Below, in pieces: positions 1 through 46,414 of a stretch of DNA of 64,000 bases. The notes below the pieces were generated by a model, which saw nothing but the letters and a program-made list of their open reading frames with translations, searched no databases and had not been told where the DNA came from. Source of the stretch: Amycolatopsis eburnea (lineage in GTDB: Bacteria; Actinomycetota; Actinomycetes; Mycobacteriales; Pseudonocardiaceae); NCBI RefSeq assembly GCF_003937945.1, contig NZ_RSEC01000060.1, forward strand, positions 620,001 to 684,000, read 5' to 3'. Position numbers and translations under genes: made by a program. Every line of letters begins with the position of its first letter. Position 1 is the first letter of the stretch.

Positions 1-7723
<7,723 letters not shown>

Positions 7724-7755
7724 CAGGCCCCATCCCGTCGGTGCGTGGCGTCCAT

Positions 7756-37304
<29,549 letters not shown>

Positions 37305-37427
37305 GTAAGTGCCACCAGCCTTTTCTCCAGCGAACTGCGGAACCCCGGGGATCAATCTGCAGGCTATGGGACCTTTTTTGGCCCTACAACCCCTAATGAT
37401 GCCCCTTAAAGGGGCCCCTACACAGGG
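37305..37427 (-). promoter_or_regulatory. Leader region of gene D with palindromes and AGGGG repeats; probable promoter region
   Basis: This is the only intergenic space in the window longer than about 35 bp. On the coding strand it holds three AGGGG boxes at 12-13 bp spacing and an interrupted palindrome GCCCCTT-A-AAGGGGC (37401-37415) next to GGGGCCCC (37411-37418), plus a run of six T (plus strand) flanked by GG/CC near 37373. If the hairpin just upstream ends the A-B-C transcript, gene D needs a promoter here. I cannot point to convincing -10 and -35 boxes, so the promoter itself is inference. Confidence 0.45.
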
Positions 37428-37458
37428 AAAACCCGCCCCCTTGCCGGGGGCGGGTTTT
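37428..37458 (-). terminator. Strong hairpin terminator after gene C
   Basis: A perfect 13-bp stem (AAAACCCGCCCCC at 37428-37440, paired with 37446-37458) encloses a five-base loop. It lies 17 bp past the gene C stop codon. Because each arm ends in four A or T, it can act as an intrinsic terminator on either strand. It is the only such structure I see at a gene junction in the window. Confidence 0.85.
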
Positions 37459-37474
37459 ATTCGAAGAATTGCTT

Positions 37475-40400
37475 CTACAATTTCCCGAGGTCATTGTTGA
37501 TGAATTCGAGGAGCGCGTCGTCGTCGGCGAATTCCAGGCCGCTCGCGGGTGCCGGGACGGCCGGCGGCTCGGCGTACCGGCTCAGCAGGGCCTGCAGCCG
37601 GACGGTCAGCTCGCCGCGCGTCAGCCGGTCGGGTTCGCCGCCGGCAAGCGCCGTCTCCAGCCGCTCCAGCTCGGCCAGCACGCTCGGGGTGTCGTCGCCC
37701 AGCTCCGCGCGCAGGTGTTCGGCGAGCGCGGTCGCGTTGGGGTGGTTGAAGACGAGCGTGGCGGGCAGCTCGAGGCCGGTTTCCGCGGCGAGCCTGCCCC
37801 GCAGTTCGACGGCGGTGAGCGAGTCGAACCCGAGTTCGGTGAAGGCCCGCTGCGGATCCACGGCGGCGGTCGTGGCGTGGCCGAGGACGTGCGCGGCCTC
37901 GGTCCGGATCAGGCCGACCAGCTCGGCGAGCTGCTCGGCCGGCGCGAGCCCGGCGAGCTTCGCCCGGAACCCCTCCCCCTGGCCGGCGACCGCGTGCGGC
38001 TCGTCGACCCGCGCCTCGGGCAGCTCGGCGAGCAGGCGGCTCGGGCGCGTGGCGGTGAAGGCCGGGACAAACTTCGCCCAGTCGACGTCCGCGACGACGA
38101 CGTTCTCGTCCCCGGCCCGCCGCAGCGCGGCGATCGCTTTGTCCGGCGGGAGGGTCACGAGGCCGCGCCGCCGGAGGTGCTCCTGCGCGGCGGGGTCGGC
38201 GGCCATCCCGCCCTCGGCCCAGGGGCCCCAGGCGATGGCGGTGGCCACCCGGTTCTTCGCCCGGCGCTGGTCCGCGAGGGCATCGAGTTCGGCGTTGGCG
38301 GCGGCGTAGGCGGTTTGGCCGCCGCTGCCCCAGACCCCGGCGATGGAGGAGAAGAGGACGAAGGCTTCGAGGTCGTCACCGAGGAGTTCGTCGAGGTGCC
38401 GGGCCCCGGCGACCTTGGCTTCCCGGATCCGGTGGAACTCGGCGTCGTCGAGGTCGGCGAAGGCGGTGGCCTGCCCGGCCCCGGCCGCGTGCACGACGGC
38501 GGTGATCTTCGGGAGCTGTTCGAGGGTCCGGGCGAGGTCGGCGCGGTTGCCGACGTCGCAGGCCAGGACGGTCGCGCCCAGTTCGTCGGCGATCGCTTCG
38601 GCACCGGGTGCGGCGAGGCCGCTGCGGCTGAGGAGGACCAGGTGTTCGGCCCCGGCCTGGGCGGCCCAACGCGCCACGGCGGTGCCCAGTGCGCCGGTGC
38701 CGCCGGTGATGAGGACGGTCCCGCTGGGCGTCCACGACGGGGTGGGCTGTGGGGCGCGGACCAGGCGGCGGGCGAAGACGCCTGAGGGGCGGAGGGCGAG
38801 CTGGTCCTCGCCGGTGGAGCCGGTCAGGATGGCTTGTAGGCGGGCGACTTGCTGTTCGTCGGGGTCGGTGGGGACGTCGACGAGGCCGCCCCAGCGGTCG
38901 GGGGTCTCCAGGGCCAGTGCGCGCCCGAAGCCCCAGAGGGCGGCCAGGGCGGGGGTCTCCAGCGCGCCGAGGGTTACGCACCACAACGGCGCAGTGAGGT
39001 CGGACCTGGCCAGGGTCATGGCGGTGGTGAGGGCGTTGTCGCCTGGGGCCGCGATCAGGATCACGTGGTCGGCCGCGTCGATTTCCCGCGGCTCGACGAC
39101 GGGGAGGCCGAGCGCGTCGGCCCAGCGCCGGGCCGCACCGGAGGCCGCGACGGCTACGCGGCGGCCCGCCGTCGCACCGCCGACGGGACGATCCGCGGCC
39201 GCCGGGGTCGCACCGGAAGCGACCCCGAGGCGATCCGAAGCCGCAGCGGAGGTGGCCACATCGCGATCGGCGGCCGCACCGGAGATGGCCAGGTGGCGAT
39301 CGGCGCCCGCACCGGAGGTTGCCAGCTGGCGAGCCGCGGCCGCCGGAGCCGCGCCCGAGGCGGTCCCGAGACGTTCCGGAGCCGGGTCCGCGATCGGGAC
39401 CCAGGTCACCCGGTAGCGCCAGGAGTCCGTCACCGCGGTCTCGGCCCGCTCCCGGCGCCACGACGCCAGCGCCGGCAGCACCTTCGCCACATCCGGCTCC
39501 GGCACTCCGGTCCCGGCCGACAGACCGGCCGCGTCCGCGCGGTCGACCGCCGCCCAGAACTGGGCGTCGACCTCGCCGCCGACGGGGCGTGCGGCCGGGG
39601 CGGGCCAGAACCGTTCGCGCTGGAAAGCGTACGTGGGCAGGGGAATCCGGTGCCCGGGCAGCGACGTCCAGTCCACCGGGACACCGGCGGTGTGGATCCG
39701 GGCCAAGGCGGTGAAGAACGTCCGAGCTTCCTCGCGGTCCCGCCGCAGCACCGCCACGGCCGTACCCGGCACCATCGCGCTGAGCACGCCGTCGGGCCCC
39801 AGCTCCAGGAACACCCCCACACCGGCGGCTTCCAACGTCGCGACCCCGTCCGCGAACCGGACCGCCTCACGCACGTGCCGGACCCAGTAGTCCGCGGTGA
39901 ACGGCTCAGCGAGAGCACCGCTCACATTCGAGATCACGGGTATCGTCGCAGAGCGATGCTCCAAGGACGCCGCCACCGCGCGGAACTCGTCGAGCATCGG
40001 GTCCATCAACGGTGAGTGGAACGCGTGGCTCACCGTGAGCCGCTTCGTCTTGGGGAACTGCGCCGCGATCGCGAGCACCTCGGCCTCGTCGCCGGAGACG
40101 ACCACCGACTCGGGGCCGTTGACCGCGGCGATCGAGACGCCCTCGGTGAGCGTGATGGCCGACTCGGGAGCGGCGATCGAGACCATCGCGCCACCGGCCG
40201 GGAGAGCCTGCATCAGCGACGCGCGGGCGCTCACCAGCCGGCAAGCGTCCTCAAGGGACAGTACGCCGGCCACGTGCGCCGCCGAGATTTCGCCGATCGA
40301 GTGCCCCGCCACGAAATCCGGGCGAACGCCGAAGGACTCGACCAGGCGATAAAGAGCGACCTCGACCGCAAACAGCGCGGGCTGGGTGAACTCGGTGCGA

Positions 40401-43400
40401 TCCAGCAGCTCGGGATCGGCGAAGGCCTCACGGAGGCCAGGGGGGAAGTGCGTGAGGATCTCGTCGAAAGCCTTGGCGTAGACGGGAAAGCGGTCGTACA
40501 AACCCTGCCCCATCCCGACCCGCTGCGCACCCTGACCGGTGAACAGCACAGCGAGCGGCCCCGGCACGGCGTCCCCGCGCACCACGGAAGGATCCGGCGC
40601 ACCGTCCGCCAGCGCGGTCAGCCCGCGGACCAGCTCGGCATCATCCGCGGCGAGCACAGCCGCCCGCCGTGACAACGCCGCACGGCCCGTCGCCAAGGAA
40701 AAAGCCACGTCCGGCAGCGCACCGCGTTCGGCGGCCAGCAACCGGCGGGCCTGGGCGCGCACACCCTCCTCGGTCCGCGCCGAAACCACCACCGGCAGCA
40801 CCCCGGCCGGAGCGGTGTCGTGGACGACCGCCTCCTCGGGTGCCTGCTCGAGGATCGTGTGCGCGTTCGTCCCCGAGATCCCGAACGACGAGACAGCCGC
40901 CCGCCGCGGCCGGTCCGACGGCCACTTCCGCGCCTCGGTCAGCAGTTCCACCGCTCCGGCCGTCCAGTCCACATGGGACGAGGGCGCGTCGACGTGCAAC
41001 GTCTGCGGCAGCACACCGGCGCGCATCGCCATGACCATCTTGATGATCCCGGCAACTCCGGCGGCGGCCTGCGTGTGCCCCAGGTTGGACTTCACCGAAC
41101 CCAGCCACAGCGGCTCGTCGCGCTCCGCGCCGTAAGTCGCGAGCAGCGCCTGCGCTTCGATCGGGTCGCCCAGCTTCGTCCCCGTCCCATGCGCTTCCAC
41201 GGCGTCCACTTCGGACGCCGAAAGCCCGGCATCCGCAAGCGCGGCACGGATCACGCGTTGCTGCGAAGGACCGTTCGGCGCGGTCAAGCCGTTCGACGCG
41301 CCATCCGAGTTCACCGCCGAACCCCGCACCACGGCCAAGACCTCGTGACCGTTGCGGCGCGCGTCCGACAACCGCTCCACCAGCAGCAGGCCGACGCCTT
41401 CGCCCCAGCCGGTGCCGTCCGCGCCGTCGGCGAACGCCTTGATGCGGCCGTCCGGGGCGAGGCCGCCTTGCCGGTCGAACTCCACGAAAGCACCCGGCGT
41501 CGACATCACCGTGACGCCGCCCGCGATGGCCATCGAGCATTCGCCCGCCCGCAACGCCTGCCGCGCCCAGTGCACCGCCACCAGCGACGACGAGCACGCC
41601 GTGTCCACAGTGACCGCCGGGCCCTCCAGCCCGAACGCGTAGGCGATCCGGCCGGAGACGACCGCCGCCGCGTTGCCCGTGCCGACGTAGCCCGCGACCT
41701 CCTCGCCCGCGTCGGTGAGCAGCGCCGGGTAGTCCTGGCCGTTGGTGCCGGCGAAAACGCCGATCCGTTCGCCGCGCAGTGAACGCGGGTCGAGACCGGC
41801 GCGTTCGAACAGCTCCCACGACGTTTCCAGCAGCAGCCGCTGCTGCGGGTCCATGGCGAGGGCCTCGCGGGGCGAGATGCCGAAGAGTTCGGCGTCGAAA
41901 TCCGTTGCCCCGCTGAGGAATCCGCCCGGCCGGACGGCGGCGAGGCCGGACGGCCAGCCGCGGTCGGCGGGCGGGGCGGACAGCGCGTCGGCGCCGCGCG
42001 CGACGAGGTCCCACAGGTCTTCCGGCGACCGGACCTCGCCCGGGAACCGGCACGCCATCGCCACGATCGCGATCGGCTCGTCGTCGCCCGCTCCGCCGGC
42101 CGCCGTCGTGTCCGGGCCGGCGGCCGAACCGGCGAGCAGGCCGTGCAGGTGCCGGGCGAGCGTGGCCGGGTCGGGGTGGTCGTAGGTCAGGGTGGCGGGC
42201 AGGTCGAGCCCGGTGGCGGCGCGCAGCCGGTTGCGGAGTTCGACCGCCGACAACGACGTGAAGCCGAGGTCGCTGAACGCGCGGTCGCGGTCGACCGCGG
42301 CGGCCGATGCGTGCCCGAGCACCGCGGCGACGTGCTCGCGGACGAGGTTCAGCACGCCGGCGGCGGTGAATTCGACGACGACGGGCGCCTCGGCGGGCGG
42401 CGCCAGCTCGGCGAGCAGCGGGCTCGGCCGGGCCGCGGTGAACGCCGGGCCGAACACCGCCCAGTCGACGTCGGCGATCGCCACCGTCGTGTCCCCGGCG
42501 GCCAGCGCGCCGCCGAGCGCGGTGAGCGCGAGGTCCGGGTCGAGCGGGCGGAGGCCCGCCGCGCCGAGGCGGGCGGTGACGCCGTCGTCCGCCATCCCGC
42601 CGCCGTCCCACGGTCCCCACGCCACGGCCAGCGCGGGCCGGCCGGCGGCGCGGCGCGTCTCGGCGAGCGCGTCGAGCCGGGCGTTGGCCGCGGCGTAGCC
42701 CGCCTGCCCGGCCGCGCCGAGGGTGCCGGCGAGCCCGGAGAACAGCACGAAGGCGTCGAGGTCGTGGGTCAGTTCGTCGAGGTGGCGCGCACCGTCGACC
42801 TTGGCCGCCGCGACCCGCGCGAGGCGCTCCGGGGTCAGCGTGTCGAGGACGCCGTCGTCGAGCACGCCGGCGGTGTGGACCACCGCGCGGAGGTCCGGGA
42901 TCCGCTCGAGGAGCGCGGCCACGGCGTCACGATCGGCGACGTCGCAGGCTTCGACGGTCGTCGGGGTGCCGGCCGCGGTCAGCTCGGCGGCCAGTTCGGC
43001 CGCGCCCGGGGCGTCGGGGCCGCGGCGGGAGGTGACGACGAGCCGCTCGGCGCCGTTCGCCGCCGCCCACCGGGCGACGCGGGCGCCGAGCGCGCCGGTC
43101 CCGCCGGTGACGAGGACCGTGCCCCGCCACCGCCAGTCCGGCGCGCCTTCGGCCGGGGTGGCCACGAGCCGCCGCCCGAAGACTCCGGACGCGCGCACGG
43201 CCACCTGGTCTTCGCCGCCACCGAGCACGGCGAGGAGCCGGGCGGCGGCGCGTTCGTCCAGCTCGGCGGGGAGTTCGATGAGGCCGCCCCAGCGTTCGGG
43301 GACCTCCAGTGCGGCGCTGCGGCCGAGGCCCCAGATTCCGGATTGGTCCGGTGACGCGGTGGTCAGGCACCACAGCGGTGCGGTGATTTCCGCGTCGCCG

Positions 43401-46399
43401 AGGGCTTGGAGGAGGAGCGTTGTTGTCGCGACGTCCCCGCCGATGGACAGCACGCCGGTCCAGTCGTCACCGGCCTCGCGCAGCCGTTCGGCCAACTCGG
43501 CGCGGGACTCGCCCACGGTGGTCAGTGGCACGACGCCGGTGAGCAGAACTTCCAGCCGGGCCGCGGTTTCGTCGCCCGGCGGCGCGACCAGCAGCCACTG
43601 TCCCGGAGTCCCGGGCTCGGGGGTGATCGGCGTCCACTCGGCGCGGTACCGCCAGCCGGCCACGGCGCGGTCCCGGCGGCTGCGGTGCCGCCAGGCGGAC
43701 AGCGCCGGCCGCACGGCCGCCGCGAGGTCCTGGTCGAGGCCGAGCGCGACGGCGAGGTCGCCCGTGTCCGCGCTCTCGACCGCCGCCCAGAACGCTTTGT
43801 CCTCTGTGGACACGTCGGCGGTGCCGGTGAGCCAGTAGTGCTGCCGCTGGAAGGCGTAGGTCGGCAGTTCGGCGCGGGCTTCGGTGGGCAGGAACGAGGT
43901 CCAGTCGACGTTCACGCCGTGGACGTGAACAGTGCTCAGCGCTGTGAGCAGTGCTCTCTCTTCGGAGCGGTCTCGTCGTAGAGCACTGCTCACGGTTCCG
44001 CCGTCGATCATCGCGCTCAGCACCGCGTCGGGGCCCAGCTCGAGGAACACGCCGACGCCCTCGGCTTGCAGCGTGGCGACGCCGTCGGCGAAGCGGACCG
44101 CCTCGCGAACGTGGCGGACCCAGTAGTCGGCCGTGAACGGTTCGGCGAGAGCACCGCTCACATTCGAGATCACCGGTATCGTCGCGGGGCGGTGCTCCAA
44201 CGACTCGGCGACCACGCGGAAGTCCTCCAGCATCGGGTCCATCAGCGGCGAATGGAACGCGTGGCTCACGGCGAGGCGCTTGGTTTTCGGGAACTGGGCG
44301 GCGATGGCCAGCACGGCGGCTTCGTCGCCGGAGATGACTACTGACTCGGGGGTGTTGACGGCGGCGATGGAGACGCCGTCGGTCAGGGTGATCTCAGACT
44401 CGGGGGCGGCGATGGAGACCATTGCGCCACCCATGGGGAGGGACTGCATGAGGGAGGCGCGGGCGGCGACCAGGCGGCAGGCGTCTTCGAGCGAGAGGAC
44501 GCCTGCTACGTGGGCTGCGGAGATTTCGCCGATTGAATGGCCTGCTACGAAGTCTGGGCGGATGCCGAACGACTCGACCAGGCGGTAGAGGGCGACCTCG
44601 AGGGCGAACAAGGCCGGTTGGGTGAATTCGGTGCGGTCCAGCAGGTCTTGGGTGGTGAAGGCCTCGCGGAGGTCCGGAGTGAAGTGAGAGAGGATCTCGT
44701 CGAACGCCTCCGCGTAGACCGGGAAGCGGGAGTAGAGGGACATACCCATGCCGGACCGCTGCGCACCTTGGCCGGTGAACAGCACCGCCAGCCCACCCGG
44801 CGCGACGGTGCCTTGCACCAGGTTCGGAGCGCTCCCGCCGGCCGCGAGGGCTTCGAGTCCGGTCCGCATCTCGGCGGCCGAATCACCGAACACGACAGCC
44901 CGGTCCTCGAAGGCCGTGCGGCCGTTCAACAGCGCCGCTCCCACGTCCGGCAGGGAGGCGTCCGCGAAGGGCATCAGCGCCGAAGCCTGTGCACGCAACG
45001 CATCCGCACCTCGGGCCGAGATCGGCCACGGGACCGGGGCGGTCACCTCGGTCACCGTCGGCTCGGCCGGTTCCACTCCTTCGAGGATCACGTGGGCGTT
45101 CGTACCCGAGATCCCGAACGACGACACCGCCGCCCGGCGGGGGCGGTCGGACGGCCACTCGCGGGCCGCGGTGAGGAGGCGTACCGCGCCCGCGGACCAG
45201 TCCACTTGGGACGATGGCGAGTCGGCGTGCAACGTGCGGGGCAGCACGCCGTGTCGCATGGCCTGGACCATCTTGATCACGCCCGCCACGCCGGACGCCG
45301 ACTGCGTGTGGCCGATGTTGGACTTCACCGAACCCAGCCAGAGCGGCGCTTCCCGGTCCTGGCCGTAGGTTTCGAGCAGCGCCTGTGCCTCGATCGGGTC
45401 GCCGAGCGAGGTCCCCGTGCCGTGCGCTTCGACGACGTCGACGTCCGATGTGGACAGGCGCGCCGCCGCGAGGGCGGCCGTGATCACGCGGCGCTGGGAG
45501 GGGCCGTTGGGGGCGGTGAGGCCGTTCGACGCGCCGTCGGAGTTCACCGCCGAGCCGCGCAGGACCGCGAGCACCGGGTGGCCGTGGCGCCGGGCGTCCG
45601 ACAGGCGCTCGACCAGCAGCATGCCGGCTCCCTCGGCCCAGCCGGTGCCGTCGGCCGCGTCGGAGAAGGCCTTGCAGCGCCCGTCGGCCGCGAGGCCGCC
45701 TTGGCGGTCGAACTCGGCGAACGTGCCCGGGGTGGCCATCACCGTCACGCCACCGGCGATCGCCAGCGTGCATTCCCCGCGCCGCAGCGCCTGCGCGGCC
45801 AGGTGCAAGGCGACCAGCGACGACGAGCACGCCGAGTCGATCGTGACCGACGGGCCCTCCAGCCCGAGGTGGTAGGACAGCCGTCCGGACAGCACGCTGC
45901 CCGCGGTGCCGGTGAGCAGGTAGCCCGCGACCTCCTCGTCCCCGCCCGCGTCGCCGCCGTAGCCGGACGCGGCCCCGCCGATGAACACCCCGGTGCTGCT
46001 GCGCTTCAACGACTTCGGCGCGATCCCCGCCCGCTCCAGCAGCTCCCACGACGTCTCCAGCAGCAGGCGCTGCTGCGGGTCCATGGCGAGGGCCTCGCGG
46101 GGCGAGATGCCGAAGAACCCGGCGTCGAATTCGCCCGCGCCGTAAAGGAATCCGCCCTGGAACGCACCCGGCGGCCAGCCGCGGTCGGACGGGAAGCCGC
46201 CGATCGCGTCGGTGCCGGTTTCGACCAGCTGCCACAGGTCCTCGGGCGAGCTGACGCCGCCGGGGTAGCGGCAGCTCATGGCCACGATCGCGATGGGCTC
46301 CCGGTCCCGGGCCTCGACGTCGGCGAGCCGGTCGCGGGTGTCCTTCAGATCGGCCGTGACGAACTTGAGGTAGTCACGGAGTTTCTGCTCGTTGGCCAT
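37475..46399 (-). CDS. Modular type I polyketide synthase, gene C (two modules, about 2974 aa)
   Basis: This bimodular PKS should extend the chain with two malonyl units and reduce both to hydroxyls. Order by residue: docking head 1-31 (MANEQKLRDYLK start), KS 32-436, AT 540-850, KR 1092-1320, ACP 1360-1430, KS 1440-1855, AT 1953-2260, KR 2557-2780, ACP 2830-2895, acidic docking tail. I chose the ATG at 46399 because it aligns with the MSNEQKL start of gene E; an in-frame GTG at 46408 is the alternative. Gene B stops at 46415, so the genes are nearly contiguous. Oddities: the first KS has DSACSSS instead of DTACSSS, the first KR has Gly where the catalytic Ser is expected, the first ACP reads GFTSL instead of GFDSL, and the second module carries an Ala-rich 11-residue tandem repeat in its AT-KR linker. 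A terminator hairpin lies just past the TAG stop. Confidence 0.97.
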   Translation of the reverse strand: MANEQKLRDYLKFVTADLKDTRDRLADVEARDREPIAIVAMSCRYPGGVSSPEDLWQLVETGTDAIGGFPSDRGWPPGAFQGGFLYGAGEFDAGFFGISPREALAMDPQQRLLLETSWELLERAGIAPKSLKRSSTGVFIGGAASGYGGDAGGDEEVAGYLLTGTAGSVLSGRLSYHLGLEGPSVTIDSACSSSLVALHLAAQALRRGECTLAIAGGVTVMATPGTFAEFDRQGGLAADGRCKAFSDAADGTGWAEGAGMLLVERLSDARRHGHPVLAVLRGSAVNSDGASNGLTAPNGPSQRRVITAALAAARLSTSDVDVVEAHGTGTSLGDPIEAQALLETYGQDREAPLWLGSVKSNIGHTQSASGVAGVIKMVQAMRHGVLPRTLHADSPSSQVDWSAGAVRLLTAAREWPSDRPRRAAVSSFGISGTNAHVILEGVEPAEPTVTEVTAPVPWPISARGADALRAQASALMPFADASLPDVGAALLNGRTAFEDRAVVFGDSAAEMRTGLEALAAGGSAPNLVQGTVAPGGLAVLFTGQGAQRSGMGMSLYSRFPVYAEAFDEILSHFTPDLREAFTTQDLLDRTEFTQPALFALEVALYRLVESFGIRPDFVAGHSIGEISAAHVAGVLSLEDACRLVAARASLMQSLPMGGAMVSIAAPESEITLTDGVSIAAVNTPESVVISGDEAAVLAIAAQFPKTKRLAVSHAFHSPLMDPMLEDFRVVAESLEHRPATIPVISNVSGALAEPFTADYWVRHVREAVRFADGVATLQAEGVGVFLELGPDAVLSAMIDGGTVSSALRRDRSEERALLTALSTVHVHGVNVDWTSFLPTEARAELPTYAFQRQHYWLTGTADVSTEDKAFWAAVESADTGDLAVALGLDQDLAAAVRPALSAWRHRSRRDRAVAGWRYRAEWTPITPEPGTPGQWLLVAPPGDETAARLEVLLTGVVPLTTVGESRAELAERLREAGDDWTGVLSIGGDVATTTLLLQALGDAEITAPLWCLTTASPDQSGIWGLGRSAALEVPERWGGLIELPAELDERAAARLLAVLGGGEDQVAVRASGVFGRRLVATPAEGAPDWRWRGTVLVTGGTGALGARVARWAAANGAERLVVTSRRGPDAPGAAELAAELTAAGTPTTVEACDVADRDAVAALLERIPDLRAVVHTAGVLDDGVLDTLTPERLARVAAAKVDGARHLDELTHDLDAFVLFSGLAGTLGAAGQAGYAAANARLDALAETRRAAGRPALAVAWGPWDGGGMADDGVTARLGAAGLRPLDPDLALTALGGALAAGDTTVAIADVDWAVFGPAFTAARPSPLLAELAPPAEAPVVVEFTAAGVLNLVREHVAAVLGHASAAAVDRDRAFSDLGFTSLSAVELRNRLRAATGLDLPATLTYDHPDPATLARHLHGLLAGSAAGPDTTAAGGAGDDEPIAIVAMACRFPGEVRSPEDLWDLVARGADALSAPPADRGWPSGLAAVRPGGFLSGATDFDAELFGISPREALAMDPQQRLLLETSWELFERAGLDPRSLRGERIGVFAGTNGQDYPALLTDAGEEVAGYVGTGNAAAVVSGRIAYAFGLEGPAVTVDTACSSSLVAVHWARQALRAGECSMAIAGGVTVMSTPGAFVEFDRQGGLAPDGRIKAFADGADGTGWGEGVGLLLVERLSDARRNGHEVLAVVRGSAVNSDGASNGLTAPNGPSQQRVIRAALADAGLSASEVDAVEAHGTGTKLGDPIEAQALLATYGAERDEPLWLGSVKSNLGHTQAAAGVAGIIKMVMAMRAGVLPQTLHVDAPSSHVDWTAGAVELLTEARKWPSDRPRRAAVSSFGISGTNAHTILEQAPEEAVVHDTAPAGVLPVVVSARTEEGVRAQARRLLAAERGALPDVAFSLATGRAALSRRAAVLAADDAELVRGLTALADGAPDPSVVRGDAVPGPLAVLFTGQGAQRVGMGQGLYDRFPVYAKAFDEILTHFPPGLREAFADPELLDRTEFTQPALFAVEVALYRLVESFGVRPDFVAGHSIGEISAAHVAGVLSLEDACRLVSARASLMQALPAGGAMVSIAAPESAITLTEGVSIAAVNGPESVVVSGDEAEVLAIAAQFPKTKRLTVSHAFHSPLMDPMLDEFRAVAASLEHRSATIPVISNVSGALAEPFTADYWVRHVREAVRFADGVATLEAAGVGVFLELGPDGVLSAMVPGTAVAVLRRDREEARTFFTALARIHTAGVPVDWTSLPGHRIPLPTYAFQRERFWPAPAARPVGGEVDAQFWAAVDRADAAGLSAGTGVPEPDVAKVLPALASWRRERAETAVTDSWRYRVTWVPIADPAPERLGTASGAAPAAAARQLATSGAGADRHLAISGAAADRDVATSAAASDRLGVASGATPAAADRPVGGATAGRRVAVAASGAARRWADALGLPVVEPREIDAADHVILIAAPGDNALTTAMTLARSDLTAPLWCVTLGALETPALAALWGFGRALALETPDRWGGLVDVPTDPDEQQVARLQAILTGSTGEDQLALRPSGVFARRLVRAPQPTPSWTPSGTVLITGGTGALGTAVARWAAQAGAEHLVLLSRSGLAAPGAEAIADELGATVLACDVGNRADLARTLEQLPKITAVVHAAGAGQATAFADLDDAEFHRIREAKVAGARHLDELLGDDLEAFVLFSSIAGVWGSGGQTAYAAANAELDALADQRRAKNRVATAIAWGPWAEGGMAADPAAQEHLRRRGLVTLPPDKAIAALRRAGDENVVVADVDWAKFVPAFTATRPSRLLAELPEARVDEPHAVAGQGEGFRAKLAGLAPAEQLAELVGLIRTEAAHVLGHATTAAVDPQRAFTELGFDSLTAVELRGRLAAETGLELPATLVFNHPNATALAEHLRAELGDDTPSVLAELERLETALAGGEPDRLTRGELTVRLQALLSRYAEPPAVPAPASGLEFADDDALLEFINNDLGKL
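37690..42079 (-). other. PKS module C2: KS-AT(malonyl)-KR(A-type)-ACP
   Basis: The AT has GHSIG (about 40295-40311) and HAFH (about 40016-40036). The KR (38729-38060) has TGGTGALG and FSSIAGVWG with Gln three before the Tyr, so it is A1-like. The AT-KR linker is lengthened by an Ala-rich tandem repeat. The ACP Ser is in GFDSLTAVEL near 37818-37845. Predicted result: a beta-hydroxyl with no methyl branch. Confidence 0.91.
39231..39329. repeat. Three 33-bp tandem repeats in the AT-KR linker of module C2
   Basis: Units start at 39231, 39264 and 39297, each beginning CGATC on the plus strand. They encode an 11-residue unit of the form QLATSGAGADR, HLAISGAAADR, DVATSAAASDR. Looser Ala-rich copies extend the block to about 39186-39360. 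No other module in the window has such an expansion at this place. The sequence looks like a flexible, disordered linker; no function is implied. Confidence 0.85.
42130..46302 (-). other. PKS module C1: KS-AT(malonyl)-KR(B-type)-ACP
   Basis: The AT is malonyl type (GHSIG at about 44532-44546, HAFH at about 44251-44270). The KR (43123-42440) carries LDD (about 42849-42869) and no Trp before the Tyr, the B-type pattern that gives a D-hydroxyl. Its Ser position reads FSGLAG, with Gly instead of Ser. The ACP reads GFTSLSAVEL. This is the only B-type KR here not paired with a DH. Confidence 0.88.
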
Positions 46400-46414
46400 G
46401 GCTCCCACTGTCTT

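Noticed and set aside
7724..7755. An ATG at 7754 as start of gene F
   Set aside because: It is not in frame with the KS; the ATG at 7723 is.
37305..37355. A longer start for gene D at a TTG codon
   Set aside because: The added residues have no docking character. The ATG at 37304 gives the standard head and has a GGTGG seven bases upstream.
39231..39329. CRISPR array
   Set aside because: The repeats are contiguous, without spacers, and are translated in frame as part of gene C.
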